Below are positions 42,712 through 52,961 of a stretch of DNA of 64,000 nucleotides, in pieces. This stretch comes from UBA1801 sp035353395 (lineage in GTDB: Bacteria; Acidobacteriota; Holophagae; Holophagales; Holophagaceae): the NCBI GenBank assembly GCA_035353395.1, contig DAOPZL010000002.1:61051-125050 (forward strand), given 5' to 3'. Within the stretch, counting starts at the first letter, position 1. Every line of letters starts with the position of its first letter. Position numbers and translations under genes: made by a program. The notes beneath the pieces are model-generated. The model made no database searches. It was not told where the DNA came from and saw only the letters and a list, made by a program, of their open reading frames with translations.

Positions 42712-42786
42712 TCCGGAGTAGCTCAGGGGTAGAGCGATCGGCTGTTAACCGATTGGTCGGGGGTTCAAATCCCTCCTCCGGAGCCA
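42712..42786 (+). tRNA. tRNA-Asn(GUU)
   Basis: A complete cloverleaf: acceptor TCCGGAG (42712-42718) pairs with CTCCGGA, the D-arm is AGCTCAGGGGTAGAGC, the anticodon arm is ATCGG-CTGTTAA-CCGAT with anticodon GTT, the T-arm has GGTTCAAATCC, and the discriminator G is followed by an encoded CCA. Confidence 0.97.
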
Positions 42787-42792
42787 GTCAAG

Positions 42793-42820
42793 ACAGCCCA
42801 CCAAACGGTGGGCTGTTCTC
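42793..42820 (+). terminator. Rho-independent terminator of tRNA-Asn
   Basis: ACAGCCCACC (42793-42802), loop AAAC, GGTGGGCTGT (42807-42816), then TCTCGTT. A perfect ten-base-pair stem seven bases after the tRNA CCA end. Confidence 0.8.
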
Positions 42821-43518
42821 GTTCCATGGATCAGACCGTGCAAAAGCCATGTGATAGCGGGCTTTCAGGCCAAGATAGACCTCGCAATCGGGCTCTAGCG
42901 ACGACCTCCGGCAGCGATGATGCTGGCCCTGTCTGTCTTGTTTCTGGCGATTCTCAGGTCTCACCGGGTTGGACGATTCTCGAAAGTGAATCTCCCACCA
43001 ATAGGCTTGCGGGCTTGCTTCCCCGAAAATGAGCGCGTCGTGTTTCGTGTCGGTCCCCTTGTCGGAATGATCTGCGACAAGATGGCCGAGCGCTTCGGCA
43101 TCTGCACCGCGGAGGATGTGGTGGACACCGTGATCCTGATCCTCCTTCCTCCCTGGTCATCTGGAACCCTCTAGAGCGGTAGTCGGCGCCAGAATCGCAA
43201 TCAGGGACGTAACGGCTTAAAAGATAAGCATTCCCCCTTGTACAACAATGGAGAGTCGATCCATGACCTACCGACTGAGAACCTCGTCAAGCCCGGCAAC
43301 GACTTGAACCGCGGCAGCACGACGGACGTGGTGGACCCGGTGATCCTGGCTGTGCCGCAGTCGGCGTCTTGATCGATTCGAGAAATCGATGGAAACGCCC
43401 GGGAGTCATGATCCGTCTGAGTCAGGCTTGGTTGGCATTGGGGACACCTGTAACTGAATCTGTCATGTCGAAGCGATCCGAAGTGGGGAGGACGTTACTT
43501 CAAATTCCATTTTCTCGA
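42821..43518. other. lower-GC region without a recognisable gene
   Basis: About 700 bases with base composition and codon texture unlike the rest of the window. Short frames on both strands have no recognisable similarity. One frame contains MAERFGICTAEDVVDTVIL, and a related DVVDPVIL occurs 70 codons later in the same frame with stop codons in between (see repeat entry). It looks like degenerate remains at the edge of an island inserted beside tRNA-Asn. Confidence 0.5.
43115..43348 (+). repeat. imperfect 24-bp direct repeat pair
   Basis: GATGTGGTGGACACCGTGAT with CCTG (43115-43138) and GACGTGGTGGACCCGGTGAT with CCTG (43325-43348) match at 21 of 24 bases. They are 210 bases apart and lie in the same reading frame, encoding DVVDTVIL and DVVDPVIL. 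Probably remnants of a duplicated coding segment. Confidence 0.5.
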
Positions 43519-44304
43519 TCACTTCACCATTCGATGCTCAAGTCTCCGCACTGCAAGGAACAGGACGATACTTGTCACGCACACCATGTAGAAGAGGTCC
43601 AGGAGAAGGGAATACTTCCATCCCGAGGCCATCACGACCACACGTCCGAGGCGTACGGGATGGGTGAGTGGAAGTAGTTCCGCAACGATCTGCAGGGATT
43701 TTGGAAGATTGGTGATGGGGAAAATTGTTCCGCAGAACATGAACATGGGAGAGAGGAGACCCGTGAAATAGAAATTGAAATGGTTGATGTTCTTCACGAA
43801 GGAAGTCATGAGAAGGGCGATGGCGGCGAAGAGCAAGCCCGTCAGGAATCCCACGATGGGCGTGAGCAGAGCCGTGAAGAAATTGACAATGCCGAAGGCG
43901 GAGATGATGACCAGCACGGCGAAGGAGAAGAAGGCACCCTTGGTCCCAGCCCATATGGCCTCGCCCACAACCACATTGGCAACCGAGAGGGGCGCCGCGA
44001 GCATGCCATCGTAAATCTTGTCGAACTCGAGGCGAATGAAAGTCCCGAAAGTGCACTCGAAAGAAGCCGTGAACATGGCGCTCGTCATGACGAGTCCGGT
44101 GGCCAGAAACTGGAGATAACTCATTCCCACGAAGTTGGGGACGTAGCGCGCCATCCCAAGACCCATCCCCGCAAGGAAGATGAGGGGCTCCATGAAAGGC
44201 GGGAATCCATTGGACACGATGTCCTTGGTGTAGGTTCGGAAATGTCGGTACCAGACTGATCCCAACCGGGAGGCCAGGGAGGGGTAAAGCCTATTGCATT
44301 TCAT
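43519..44304 (-). CDS. ABC-2 type transporter permease (NodJ-like)
   Basis: A 261-residue permease with six hydrophobic segments, of the ABC-2/NodJ/DrrB family. Landmarks are GMGLGMARYVPNFVGMSYLQF, FDKIYDGMLAAPLSVANVV with the conserved amphipathic coupling region, and FMFCGTIFPITNLPKSLQIVAELLPLTHPVRLGR. It pairs with the ATPase gene, which overlaps its start by 14 bases. The pair would export a hydrophobic or amphipathic compound such as a lipid, glycan or antibiotic. Codons are far less GC-biased than elsewhere in the window, which suggests recent acquisition. Confidence 0.9.
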   Translation of the reverse strand: MKCNRLYPSLASRLGSVWYRHFRTYTKDIVSNGFPPFMEPLIFLAGMGLGMARYVPNFVGMSYLQFLATGLVMTSAMFTASFECTFGTFIRLEFDKIYDGMLAAPLSVANVVVGEAIWAGTKGAFFSFAVLVIISAFGIVNFFTALLTPIVGFLTGLLFAAIALLMTSFVKNINHFNFYFTGLLSPMFMFCGTIFPITNLPKSLQIVAELLPLTHPVRLGRVVVMASGWKYSLLLDLFYMVCVTSIVLFLAVRRLEHRMVK

Positions 44305-45238
44305 TCAATTGCCTCCCAGTGGCACGGAGGAATAGATCCTCCAGGTTCGTTGGCCGTACATGTGTTGCGCCCGAGGGGAGACGAGAGGCCAACTCCCGCA
44401 AGGTTTCGGGGTGGTCGGAGAAGAACTGGGAACGCGAATTCCCGTCCTCTCGGCGGACTCCGGGAGAAAGGCAGCCCTCCGAAAAGGTTTCGCCAGAGGC
44501 ACCCATGGTTTCGGGATCCAGGACTTCCAAGACCCAGGATTCGATTCCCTTGGACAGGAGTTCCCTTGGAGAACCCTCGATGACGCGCTTTCCTTTGTCC
44601 ATGATGATGATGGAATCAGCGATCTGGTATGCCTCTTCCATGTAGTGGGTCGTGAGCAAGATTGTCACTCCCTCCTTCTTGAGGGAGCGAGCTTTATCCC
44701 AAATGACCTGCCTCACTTGGGGATCCAGTCCGGTAGTGGGCTCGTCCAGGATGAGGAGGCGGGGCTTGTTGAGAAGCGCTCGGGCAATGACGAGGCGCCT
44801 TTTCATGCCTCCCGAGAGATCGTTGACCTTGGACTCGGATTTCTCCTTGAGTTCCATGAAGTCCAGGAGTTCAGCGATGCGAAGCCGGGTTTCCTTCGAA
44901 GGAAGCCCATAGAATTTGCTGTAGATGAGAAGGTTTGCGGAGACGTTCATCTCCGCGTCCAAGTTGTCGTCTTGGGGCACCACGCCCGAGAGATGCTTGA
45001 TGGCAAGTTCATTCCGGGCCGGGTCGAAGCCGAAGACAGAGACATGGGTTTCTTTTCTGCAATCCCGCCGCACCATGCCAAAGAGCATCTTCATGAGGGT
45101 CGTCTTCCCCGCCCCGTTCGGCCCTAGAAATCCGAAGCAGGTCCCTTCGGGAATACGGAAGGACACATCATCCACCGCGGTCGTACCATCGGCATAGGTC
45201 TTGAAGAGGTGGTCGACTTCAATGGCATTTTTCGGCAT
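44291..45238 (-). CDS. ABC transporter ATPase (NodI-like)
   Basis: A 315-residue ATPase. Walker A is GPNGAGKTT, the signature is LSGGMKRR, Walker B is LLILDEPTTGLD, and the H-loop is TTHYME. A C-terminal 80-residue extension typical of DrrA/NodI-type exporter ATPases follows. ATG at 45238 is chosen because the family begins there (MPKNAIEVDHLFKTY); the longer frame at 45307 starts with TTG and no homology. It overlaps the permease gene by 14 bases. Lower GC content than the neighbours, like its partner. Confidence 0.93.
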   Translation of the reverse strand: MPKNAIEVDHLFKTYADGTTAVDDVSFRIPEGTCFGFLGPNGAGKTTLMKMLFGMVRRDCRKETHVSVFGFDPARNELAIKHLSGVVPQDDNLDAEMNVSANLLIYSKFYGLPSKETRLRIAELLDFMELKEKSESKVNDLSGGMKRRLVIARALLNKPRLLILDEPTTGLDPQVRQVIWDKARSLKKEGVTILLTTHYMEEAYQIADSIIIMDKGKRVIEGSPRELLSKGIESWVLEVLDPETMGASGETFSEGCLSPGVRREDGNSRSQFFSDHPETLRELASRLPSGATHVRPTNLEDLFLRATGRQLNEMQ

Positions 45239-45599
45239 AGATGACCCGCCCTGCTTTCTGGAATCAGCTTGGAAGTTCGTTTGTTGGCCCTTGGAAGTCT
45301 CCAACACTGGTTGGATCAGTATCGTGGGCGCGTGATGAAATCACAGTATAGCCTCGTATATTAATATATCTATGGGGAGTCTTCCTCCCGCATCGCTGAG
45401 TGGTCGCGGCAGGCCCTGACGATTCCTCCAGGCGGACCGGGCATTAACGGCGCGCATTGAAGAGTGAACAGATCTACAATTCGGGCCAGATGGGGGCCTC
45501 GGCCAGACCCTGCTCACCGTGGGCGACGGCCAGATCCTGCGCCCTCCCGAGGTGGAGCGCACCGCCAGGGGGACTGGCCATCGGACTCGAGGGCCTGGA
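45239..45599. promoter_or_regulatory. AT-rich upstream region of the NodIJ-like operon, then degenerate sequence
   Basis: The part at 45330-45370 is AT-rich and holds three features: GTGAT-GAA-ATCAC (45332-45344), a TATACT -10-like hexamer on the minus strand (45345-45350) and the 12-bp palindrome TATATTAATATA (45357-45368). This fits a promoter with an operator for the ABC operon. From about 45400 on, GC returns to the high level of the chromosome, marking the right edge of the low-GC segment; no intact gene is seen up to 45600. Confidence 0.4.
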
Positions 45600-45991
45600 G
45601 CAGGGCCGCGCTGGCCGGGCTCTACCTGCCCGGCGGCTATCCCGAGCTGCACGCCGAGGCTCTTTCCAGGAGTCCCTTCCTGGCCGGCCTGGTCCCGGGC
45701 CGCACCCGGATGACGGAACGGCTCCAGTCCTTCGGCTACAAGCGCCTGAGGGCCCTCCAGGACAACCTCCTGTGTCCCGCGGGGACCGAGGGCCGTGCCC
45801 ACGAGTTCCATCACAGCCTGTGGGAGGGGACGCCGCCGGCTCCCGCCTGGGAGACGACCTCCCTGGGGGGCGAAGGCGCCTCCGACGGCTTCGCCCAGGG
45901 GAACCTGCTGGCGGGCTATCTCCATCTCCATTTCGGAGCCAGCCCCGCCTGGGCAGGGCGCTGGGTGTCCCGGATGAGGGCCTGCCGGTAG
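45600..45991 (+). pseudogene. remnant of cobyrinate a,c-diamide synthase (CobB/CbiA), 5' and central parts lost
   Basis: An open frame encodes AALAGLYLPGGYPELHAEAL, then, without the usual catalytic ECGG segment, RMTERLQSFGYKRLRAL, GRAHEFHHSLWEG and FAQGNLLAGYLHLHFGASP. These are the landmarks of the glutamine amidotransferase half of CobB/CbiA, in the right order, but the class I amidotransferase nucleophile Cys region between the first two is deleted and the N-terminal ATP-binding half is absent. No plausible start codon or ribosome binding site. Hence a broken gene at the right edge of the low-GC island. Confidence 0.75.
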
Positions 45992-46100
45992 GAATCCCTG
46001 GCTCACCCTTCGGGACTGCTGTGCCGAGGGAGGGTCCCGTTCCCCCTGCGCCGCGGCGGCTTCAGCAGGATCGTGGGGCTAGGTCCATTTCGCGTCCCCC

Positions 46101-46140
46101 CAAGAAAAAAGCTGGGACGTCGGCGTCCCAGCTTCTTCTT
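46101..46140. terminator. strong bidirectional terminator after the DUF3798 gene
   Basis: AAGCTGGGACG (46109-46119), loop TCGG, CGTCCCAGCTT (46124-46134): a perfect 11-bp stem with a tetraloop. The minus strand continues TTTTTTCTTG and the plus strand CTTCTT. It ends the DUF3798 transcript, whose stop codon is 20 bases away, and may also shield against reading from the cobB remnant. Confidence 0.88.
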
Positions 46141-46159
46141 GTCCGTTCACCGAGGGAGG

Positions 46160-47380
46160 CTACTTCCCCTGGAGCAGGTAGTACTTCTGGTCGATCTTCT
46201 GCTTGGTGGTCGGCATGACCTTGCCGGGGTTGCCCATGTTGTAGTTGTCCATGAACACCAGCACTTCGTTCTTGGCCCGGACGCCGGTTTTGGCGTCCAT
46301 GTAGTAGGTCCCGTTCCAGTTGATGCCGGGGGTGTAGACCGACAGGGCACTGAAGAGATCCTTCATGCTGTCTTTCTTCGCCTTGCCTTCGGCGACGCGC
46401 TTTCCGAATTCGGCCATGCCGGCGCCGAGGGTGAACCCGTAGCTGGTGGGCCAGGTGCCGAAGCGGCCCGCGCCGCCCTTCTTCACGACCGCCTGCTCGA
46501 CCTTCTTCAGGATGGCCGCGAACTTCTGGCCGCCGGGGAGCTTGGATTCCGCCGACAGGTCGATGCCGAGCGCGCCGGGATAGCCCTGCAGGGGGGAGTC
46601 CGTCTCGACGTACATGCCGTTCTTGGAGGCCATGAGGCCGCGGAGCAGGGGCTCGACGAGGGCGTCGTTCGTGGTGAAGAAGCAGACCTTCTCGCCCTTG
46701 GGCCCGTACTTCTTGAGCCACTGGGGCGTCTTCTCGACGATGAACTGCTGGGCGCCCGGGACGCCCACGTCGGAGGTGGGATCGGGGGCGGTTTCGGCGG
46801 CGAACTTGAGGCCCAGGTCCTTGCAGGCGACCTCGAAGATCGCCCTGCGGCGGCTCAGGGTCTCGATGGCCATGTGCCTGGGGAAGGAGACGTGCACGAA
46901 GGTCTTGGCGCCGCACTGCTTGGCGACCCAGATCATCGTGTAGCCGCGGGACACGAAGTTGCTGTCGATGACGAGGTCGGCGGCCTTCTGGATGACCAGG
47001 GGGTCTTCCTGGGGGCTGCAGGCGAGGCAGAGGATGTCGGGGCGCTTGGCCTTGACGCGCTTGAAGGCTTCCGTGGTGCCGGGGATGGCCTCGTTGACGA
47101 CGATGACCTTGAGGTTCGGATCGTCCGCCATGGCGACGACCGACGCGATGTACGTCTCCTGCTGCGACATGAAGTCATCCGGGAAGGTGACATGCTGGAT
47201 CATGCCGCCGTCCTTGACCGCGCCGTAGTTCTTGATGAGCTGTTCGGCGCCGCGGAGGTTGTCCTCGGCCTGGGAAACCGTCCCGGTCACGATGCCGATA
47301 TGGATCTTGTCCTTGCCGAACGCCCAGCCCGTGGCGCAGAGCGCCAAGGCGGCCAGCGTTGCCCTGATTCGGATTCCCAT
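46160..47380 (-). CDS. DUF3798 family periplasmic binding protein
   Basis: A 406-residue protein with a signal peptide (about residues 1-22, ending GWAFG). The rest is a periplasmic-binding-protein-1-like fold: KIHIGIVTGTVSQAEDNLRGAEQLI, MIQHVTFPDDFMSQQETYI, VIVVNEAIPGTTEAFKRVK, and SPQEDPLVIQKAADLVID. This is the DUF3798 family, related to BMP/ABC sugar-binding proteins but of unknown ligand. No permease of the matching class is next to it; the nearest importer genes (47682 on) belong to the peptide class, so its partner is uncertain. It has its own terminator. Confidence 0.85.
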   Translation of the reverse strand: MGIRIRATLAALALCATGWAFGKDKIHIGIVTGTVSQAEDNLRGAEQLIKNYGAVKDGGMIQHVTFPDDFMSQQETYIASVVAMADDPNLKVIVVNEAIPGTTEAFKRVKAKRPDILCLACSPQEDPLVIQKAADLVIDSNFVSRGYTMIWVAKQCGAKTFVHVSFPRHMAIETLSRRRAIFEVACKDLGLKFAAETAPDPTSDVGVPGAQQFIVEKTPQWLKKYGPKGEKVCFFTTNDALVEPLLRGLMASKNGMYVETDSPLQGYPGALGIDLSAESKLPGGQKFAAILKKVEQAVVKKGGAGRFGTWPTSYGFTLGAGMAEFGKRVAEGKAKKDSMKDLFSALSVYTPGINWNGTYYMDAKTGVRAKNEVLVFMDNYNMGNPGKVMPTTKQKIDQKYYLLQGK

Positions 47381-47681
47381 GGTTCCCCCTGTGGAAGTAT
47401 CACCTGTTCGAGGTGGATGGTCCTTGCGGCGAATGTGGCGTCGAGGTGTTCCCGTTGGATGCGCGGGCGCCCCGAAGTGTTTCCGGACCTGGAGGAGAAT
47501 GCCCTTCTCCGGTCATCGAGGGGTCCTGGCACGGTCGGCGACCGGCGTCCAGATCCCCCTCTGGGTATGATCGCACCTCGCCGCGGAGGATTGTACGGCA
47601 CACAAGTCCGGCCGGTCGTTCCCCTCTCGGCCATCCCTCCCCGGGAAGCAGCCGGTGGGGGAGGCTAGCCGGGAATGGAGC
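47381..47681. other. intergenic region
   Basis: About 300 bases between the DUF3798 gene and the gsiD-type permease, both on the minus strand. It should hold the DUF3798 promoter, but I see no convincing hexamers, no strong hairpin and no supported small gene. Confidence 0.4.
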
Positions 47682-48542
47682 TCAGCACCGCTGTTCCAGC
47701 TTGGGATCCAGGGCATCCCGGAGTCCGTCACCCAGGAGGTTGAAGGCGAGGACCGTCAGGAAGATGGCCAGGCTGGGGATGATGGCGAGGTGCGGGGCGT
47801 TCACCATGTCCGTCCGGGCCTCGTTGAGCATGGCGCCCCACTCCGGCGTCGGCGGCTGGGCTCCGAGGCCCAGGAACGAGAGGCTCGCGGCGGTGATGAT
47901 GGATGTGCCGATGCGCATGGTGGTGTAGACCACGATCACGGGAATGGTGCCCGGGAGGATGTGGCGGAAGAGGATCACCGCATCGGAGGCTCCCACGCTG
48001 CGGATGGCCTCGATGTAGGTCAGGTGCTTGAGGCTGAGCGTGCTGCCCCGCACCAGCCGGGCGGTGGTGGGGACGGAGAAGATGGCCACGGCCATCACCA
48101 CGTTGAAGATCCCGCCGCCCAGGACGGCCACGATGCCGATGGCCAGGAGGATGCCGGGGAAGGCGAAGAGGACGTCGCAGACGCGCATGATGACGCGGTC
48201 GGCCCAGCCTTCGTAGTAGCCCGACACCAGGCCCAGCGCCGTGCCGGTGAAGGCCCCGAGGGCGACGGAGGCGAACCCCGTGGCCAGGGAGATGCGGGAG
48301 CCCACGACGATGCGGCTGAAGATGTCCCGGCCGAGGGCGTCCACGCCGAACCAGTGCGCCCGGGAGGGGAGCTGGTTGATGCAGTTGTAGTCGAAGTAGT
48401 TCTCCGCATCGAAGGGCGCGATCCAGCGGGCCGCCAGGGCGATCACGACCAGCAGCACGATGAAGGCGAGGGAAAGCAAGGCAAGTTTCTGCTTGCGGAA
48501 CTTGCGCCAGAACTCGGACCAGGGGGAACGGACGACTGTCAT
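47682..48542 (-). CDS. gsiD: peptide/glutathione ABC importer permease (GsiD/DppC-type)
   Basis: A 286-residue permease with six membrane segments. The N-terminus has a cytoplasmic stretch ending [11 protein letters not shown], the [24 protein letters not shown] block that is typical of the DppC/GsiD half, and the coupling EAA loop [21 protein letters not shown]. It ends with the [20 protein letters not shown] motif. Fourth gene of gsiABCD, four bases after gsiC. Confidence 0.92.
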   Translation of the reverse strand: MTVVRSPWSEFWRKFRKQKLALLSLAFIVLLVVIALAARWIAPFDAENYFDYNCINQLPSRAHWFGVDALGRDIFSRIVVGSRISLATGFASVALGAFTGTALGLVSGYYEGWADRVIMRVCDVLFAFPGILLAIGIVAVLGGGIFNVVMAVAIFSVPTTARLVRGSTLSLKHLTYIEAIRSVGASDAVILFRHILPGTIPVIVVYTTMRIGTSIITAASLSFLGLGAQPPTPEWGAMLNEARTDMVNAPHLAIIPSLAIFLTVLAFNLLGDGLRDALDPKLEQRC

Positions 48543-48546
48543 CGTG

Positions 48547-49467
48547 TCACTTGTAGCGGATGGTGGGATTGATGATGCCGTAGAGCAGGTCCACGACCAG
48601 GTTGACCAGGATGAACTGCAGCGAGAAGAGGAGCACCTCGGCCTGGATGACGGGGTAGTCGCGCATGTCGACGGCGTCCAGCAGGAGGCGTCCCATGCCC
48701 GGCCAGTTGAAGACGCGCTCCACCACGATGGATCCGCCCAGGAGGAAGCCGAACTGGAGGCCCATCATGGTGACGACCGGGATCATGGCGTTGCGCAGGC
48801 CGTGCTTGAGGATGACCATGGATTCCGCGACGCCTTTGGATCTTGCGGTCCGGATGTAGTCGTCCTTGAGGACGTCGAGGAAGGCCGAGCGCGTGAAGCG
48901 GGCCATGACGGCGGCCACGCCGGCGCCGAGGGTGATCGCCGGGAGGATGTAGTGCCGGGGGGTGTCCGCGCCGACCGTCGGGAACCACTTCAGCCCCACG
49001 GAGAACACGCTCATCAGGAGCAGTCCCAGGGCGAAGGACGGGAACGAGATCCCGGAGACCGCCAGGGTCATCCCCAGGTGGTCGGGCAGGTGATTCCGGT
49101 GGATGGCCGAGATGATCCCCACGAGGAGTCCGAAGACGACGGACCAGGACATGGCCGCGAAGGTCAGGTTCAGGGTGTAGGGGAAACGCTCCGCGATCTC
49201 CGTCATGACGGGCCGCTTGGTGCGCATCGACTTGCCGAAATCCCCTCGGAGGGCCCCGCTCGTGAACCGGAGGAACTGCTGGGGCAGCGGCTTGTCCAGG
49301 CCAAGATCCTTGCGGATCAGTTCCACGTCCTGCGCGCTGGCCTCCTGGCCCGCCGCCAGCCGCGCGGGGTCTCCGGGCAGCAGGTGGATGAAGAAGAAGA
49401 CGAAGATCGCGACGATGAACAGGGTCGGGATGAGCCCGAGCAGGCGTTTCAGGGCATAGCGGAACAT
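48547..49467 (-). CDS. gsiC: peptide/glutathione ABC importer permease (GsiC/DppB-type)
   Basis: A 306-residue permease starting [20 protein letters not shown] and carrying [16 protein letters not shown], the DppB/GsiC hallmark, and the coupling loop [26 protein letters not shown]. Six membrane segments. ATG at 49467 is used because the family begins with this strand. Gene order A-B-C-D and sequence match the E. coli glutathione importer. Confidence 0.93.
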   Translation of the reverse strand: MFRYALKRLLGLIPTLFIVAIFVFFFIHLLPGDPARLAAGQEASAQDVELIRKDLGLDKPLPQQFLRFTSGALRGDFGKSMRTKRPVMTEIAERFPYTLNLTFAAMSWSVVFGLLVGIISAIHRNHLPDHLGMTLAVSGISFPSFALGLLLMSVFSVGLKWFPTVGADTPRHYILPAITLGAGVAAVMARFTRSAFLDVLKDDYIRTARSKGVAESMVILKHGLRNAMIPVVTMMGLQFGFLLGGSIVVERVFNWPGMGRLLLDAVDMRDYPVIQAEVLLFSLQFILVNLVVDLLYGIINPTIRYK

Positions 49468-49529
49468 GCGGTGACCATCCTCAGGACCGCGGGGGCCGGC
49501 CCGAAGGCGCAACCCCCGCGGAAATGGAA

Positions 49530-51065
49530 CTACTTGAGTTCGATGTCGTCGAAATTCATGGAGCCGTCAGGCATCAGGTAGATGCCCGCGAGGTTCTTCG
49601 TCCGGACATAGACCTGCTGGGTATTGACCAGGAAGACCCAGGGAGCGTCCTTGAAGATGATCTCCTGGGCTTCCTTGTAGATCTTGGTCTTCTCGCCGGC
49701 CTTCGTGGTCGCGAGGGCCTTCTGGAGCAGGCCGTCCAGCTTGGGGTTGGAGTAGTAGGCGAAGTTCTGGAGGCCCTTGGGAGGGATGGAGGAGGTGGCG
49801 AACAGCGGGCGGAGCGCCCAGTCCGCCTCGCCGGTGGAGGCGGACCAGCCCGCCCAGTTCAGGCGCACGCCGGCCTCTTCCGGCTTCTGGACGTTCTCCA
49901 GGAGCTCGACGCGCTGGCCGGGCTCCTGGGCGGTGATCCGGGCCTTGACGCCGACCTGGGACAGCTGCTGCTGGAGGAAGGTCATGGCCTTCGCGGCCGT
50001 GCTGTTGTTCCCGCCCCAGAGTTCGGTCTCGAACCCGTTGGGGTAGCCGGCCTCGGCCAGGAGCTTCCTGGCCTTGGCGAGGTCGAAGGGATAGGTGCCG
50101 ATGTTCGCCGAATACTGCACGGCTCCCGGGACCGGTCCCTTGGCGATCTCCGCGTAGCCGTAGTAGATGGCCTTGATCATCGCCTCCTTGTTGATGGCGT
50201 AGTTCAGGGCCTGGCGGACCCGGAGGTCGCTGAAGGGCTTCTTGGCCGTGTTCATCGACATGTACCAGGTGACGATGCCGGGGCTCGAGATCACGTCCAG
50301 CCTGGGATTCTGCTTGAGGTTCTCGGCCTGCTCGAAGGGGACCGGGGTGTAGCTGGCCTCGCCGGCCTGGATCATGGCCGTGCGGGTGTTGTTGTCGGTG
50401 ACGGATTTCCAGACGATCGCATCCACCTTGGGATAGCCCTTCTTCCAGTAGTTCGGGCTCTTCTCGACCTTCATGTAGTCGGGCTGCTTCCACTCGACGA
50501 ACCGGAAGGGGCCGGTCCCGACGGGATGCAGGCCGATCTCCTTGCCGTACTTGGCGAGGGCGGCGGGGGAGATGATGGCAGCCGACGGATGGGCGAGCTG
50601 GTTGATGAACGCGGAGAAGGGCACCTTGAGCGTGAAGCGCACGGTGGCGTCGTTGACCACCTCGGTCTTCGCGATGTTGGAGAAGAGGCTGTAGCGCTTC
50701 AGCTTGTTCTCGGGGTTGGTGACCCGGTCGAAGTTCGCCTTCACCGCCGCCGCGTTGAAGTCCGTCCCGTCGTGGAACTTGACGTGCTTCTTCAGCTTCA
50801 CGGTATAGGTCAGGCCGTCCTTGCTGGCCTCGTAGCTGTCCGCGAGCACGTTCTGCAGGCGCAGGTTCTTGTCGAAGCCGAACAGCCCCTGGTAGAAGGA
50901 CTTGCAGACTGCCTGGTCCAGGGTCGCGTTGGTGTCGTAGGGGTCCAGGGACGTGTACGTGGCCGCCACGGCGCAGACCACCGTCTTCGTCGCGGCTGCC
51001 GACGGAAGGCCGGCGGCCAGGGCGAATGCGATGCAGGGAAGCAGCTTGGCGCTGGGGAATCTCAT
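49530..51065 (-). CDS. gsiB: peptide/glutathione-binding protein (GsiB-type)
   Basis: A 511-residue extracytoplasmic solute-binding protein (SBP_bac_5 family) with a signal peptide (about residues 1-25). It begins [21 protein letters not shown], has [47 protein letters not shown] split by the hinge, and ends [14 protein letters not shown], the same ending style as GsiB. Glutathione or related peptides are the expected ligand by orthology; ligand is not proven. Sixty-two bases before gsiC. Confidence 0.9.
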   Translation of the reverse strand: MRFPSAKLLPCIAFALAAGLPSAAATKTVVCAVAATYTSLDPYDTNATLDQAVCKSFYQGLFGFDKNLRLQNVLADSYEASKDGLTYTVKLKKHVKFHDGTDFNAAAVKANFDRVTNPENKLKRYSLFSNIAKTEVVNDATVRFTLKVPFSAFINQLAHPSAAIISPAALAKYGKEIGLHPVGTGPFRFVEWKQPDYMKVEKSPNYWKKGYPKVDAIVWKSVTDNNTRTAMIQAGEASYTPVPFEQAENLKQNPRLDVISSPGIVTWYMSMNTAKKPFSDLRVRQALNYAINKEAMIKAIYYGYAEIAKGPVPGAVQYSANIGTYPFDLAKARKLLAEAGYPNGFETELWGGNNSTAAKAMTFLQQQLSQVGVKARITAQEPGQRVELLENVQKPEEAGVRLNWAGWSASTGEADWALRPLFATSSIPPKGLQNFAYYSNPKLDGLLQKALATTKAGEKTKIYKEAQEIIFKDAPWVFLVNTQQVYVRTKNLAGIYLMPDGSMNFDDIELK

Positions 51066-51095
51066 AGGTCCTCCATGAAGGTTGGAACGAGGAAA

Positions 51096-52961
51096 TCAGG
51101 CCGAAAGGCCGACATCGTGGACGGCGATGAAATGATCGGGACCGATCTGCTTCAGCGGCTCGACCAGGACCACCGCGTTCCGGTCGCGCAGGGGGCTCGG
51201 CACCTCGCCGGTCAGCAGCTCCCGCTGGCGGTTCCGCCTGGAGGGGTCGGCCACGGGCACGGCCGAGAGGAGGCGCCGGGTATAGGGGTGCTGCGGATCC
51301 TCGAACACGGCGCTCCGGGAGCCCATCTCCACGATCTGGCCGAGGTACATCACCGCCACCCGGTGCGCGACGCGCTCCACCACGGCCATGTCGTGGGAGA
51401 TGAAGAGGTAGGACAGCCCGAGTTCCAGCTGGAGGTCCAGCAGCAGGTTGATGATCTGCGCCCGCACGGAGACGTCCAGGGCGCTCACGGCCTCGTCGGC
51501 CACCACCACCTTCGGGTTCAGCACCAGGGCCCGCGCGATGGCGATGCGCTGGCGCTGTCCGCCCGAGAACTCGTGGGGATAGCGGTCCGCCGCGTCGATG
51601 GGGAGGCCCACCTTCTCGAGCAGCCACTTCACCCGCTCCATGGCCTTGGCCTCGTCCGCCAGGTGGTGGATGAAGAGCGGCTCGGCGATGGAATAGCCGA
51701 CCGTCAGGCGGGGGTCCAGGGACGCGAAGGGATCCTGGAAGATCATCTGGATCTGGCGCCGCACGTCCTGCATGCCCCGGCCGTCCAGGCTCGAGATGTC
51801 CTGGCCCTGGAAGACGACCTTCCCCCCGTCGGGGGTCACCAGCTTCAGCAGCGAACGCCCCGTCGTGGACTTGCCGCAGCCCGATTCGCCCACCAGGGCG
51901 AGGGTCTCGCCGGCCCGGAGCTCGAAGCTCACGCGCTCCACCGCGTGCACGCGCTGGGTCACGCGGTTGAGGAGGCCGCTGCGCACCGGGAAGCGCGTGA
52001 CGAGCGAATCGACCTGGAGGAGCACGTTCCCCGGCGGAACGGGATGGTAGGCGGATGCCGCATCCTCCCCGTCCAGGGGAAGGGCAAACTTGGCGGGGAG
52101 GTCCTGGCCGATCATGGAGCCCATGGTCGGGACGGCGGCCAGCAGCGACTTGGTGTAGGGGTGCCGGGGGGCCCTGAAGAGGGAGAGGCATTCTCCTTCC
52201 TCCACCTTCAGCCCCTGGTTCATGACGATCACCCGGTCCGCGCACTCGGCCACGACGCCCATGTCGTGGGTGATGAACAGGACGGCCATGTCGAGTTCCG
52301 CCTGCAGGGTCCGGATGAGCTGGAGGATCTGGGCCTGGATGGTCACGTCCAGGGCGGTGGTGGGTTCGTCGGCGATGAGGAGGCTGGGACGGCAGGCCAG
52401 GGCCATGGCGATCATGGCCCGCTGGCGCATGCCTCCGGACAGCTGGTGCGGGTGCCGCGTCAACGTCTGGCGGGCGTTGGGGATCCGCACCAGGTCCAGC
52501 ATGGCCAGCGCTTCCTTCAGGGCGTCCTGTCCGGACCGCCCCTGGTGGATCCGGATGGACTCGGCGATCTGCTCCCCCACGGTGAAGACGGGGTTGAGGG
52601 AGGTCATGGGCTCCTGGAAGATCATGGCGATCTCGGAGCCGCGGATGGTGCGCATGGTCCGCGCATCCGCCCGGCGGAGATCCAGGGCCTGGCCGTTCCT
52701 CCGGAGGAACGCCAGGCGCCCGTCCACGATGCGCCCCCCTCCGTGCTCGACCAGGCGCATGAGGGAGAGGGCCGTGACGGACTTGCCGGAACCCGACTCG
52801 CCCACTACCGCGAGCGTCTCGCCCCGGTCCAGCTGGAAGGAGATGCCTTTCACCGCCTCGACGACATGGCTCTCCAGGTGGAATTCGACGCGAAGATCCT
52901 CCACCTCCAGGAGGGGATGGCGGGAGGCGTCACTAGGCTGCACTGCGGCGGATAAGTTCAT
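51096..52961 (-). CDS. gsiA: glutathione/peptide importer fused double ATPase (GsiA-type)
   Basis: A 621-residue protein with two ABC ATPase domains in one chain, as in E. coli GsiA. Domain 1 (about residues 15-270): [29 protein letters not shown]. Domain 2 (about 310-570): [47 protein letters not shown]. Unlike the separate DppD/DppF pair downstream, no four-cysteine C-terminal cluster is present. ATG 52961 is taken; an upstream GTG at 52970 is in frame; no clear ribosome binding site is visible. First gene of the operon, divergent from iaaA across 453 bases. In E. coli iaaA directly precedes gsiA on the same strand. Confidence 0.93.
   Translation of the reverse strand: MNLSAAVQPSDASRHPLLEVEDLRVEFHLESHVVEAVKGISFQLDRGETLAVVGESGSGKSVTALSLMRLVEHGGGRIVDGRLAFLRRNGQALDLRRADARTMRTIRGSEIAMIFQEPMTSLNPVFTVGEQIAESIRIHQGRSGQDALKEALAMLDLVRIPNARQTLTRHPHQLSGGMRQRAMIAMALACRPSLLIADEPTTALDVTIQAQILQLIRTLQAELDMAVLFITHDMGVVAECADRVIVMNQGLKVEEGECLSLFRAPRHPYTKSLLAAVPTMGSMIGQDLPAKFALPLDGEDAASAYHPVPPGNVLLQVDSLVTRFPVRSGLLNRVTQRVHAVERVSFELRAGETLALVGESGCGKSTTGRSLLKLVTPDGGKVVFQGQDISSLDGRGMQDVRRQIQMIFQDPFASLDPRLTVGYSIAEPLFIHHLADEAKAMERVKWLLEKVGLPIDAADRYPHEFSGGQRQRIAIARALVLNPKVVVADEAVSALDVSVRAQIINLLLDLQLELGLSYLFISHDMAVVERVAHRVAVMYLGQIVEMGSRSAVFEDPQHPYTRRLLSAVPVADPSRRNRQRELLTGEVPSPLRDRNAVVLVEPLKQIGPDHFIAVHDVGLSA

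Noticed and set aside
45400..45600. Candidate att duplication of the tRNA-Asn 3' end at the right edge of the island
   Set aside because: I searched by eye for GGTTCAAATCCCTCCTCCGG-like sequence and found none, so an integrase-type att pair is not claimed.
49524..52955. 1143-residue open frame on the plus strand
   Set aside because: It is the antisense shadow of gsiB and gsiA. Same low-complexity composition; gsiA and gsiB have clear motifs on the other strand.
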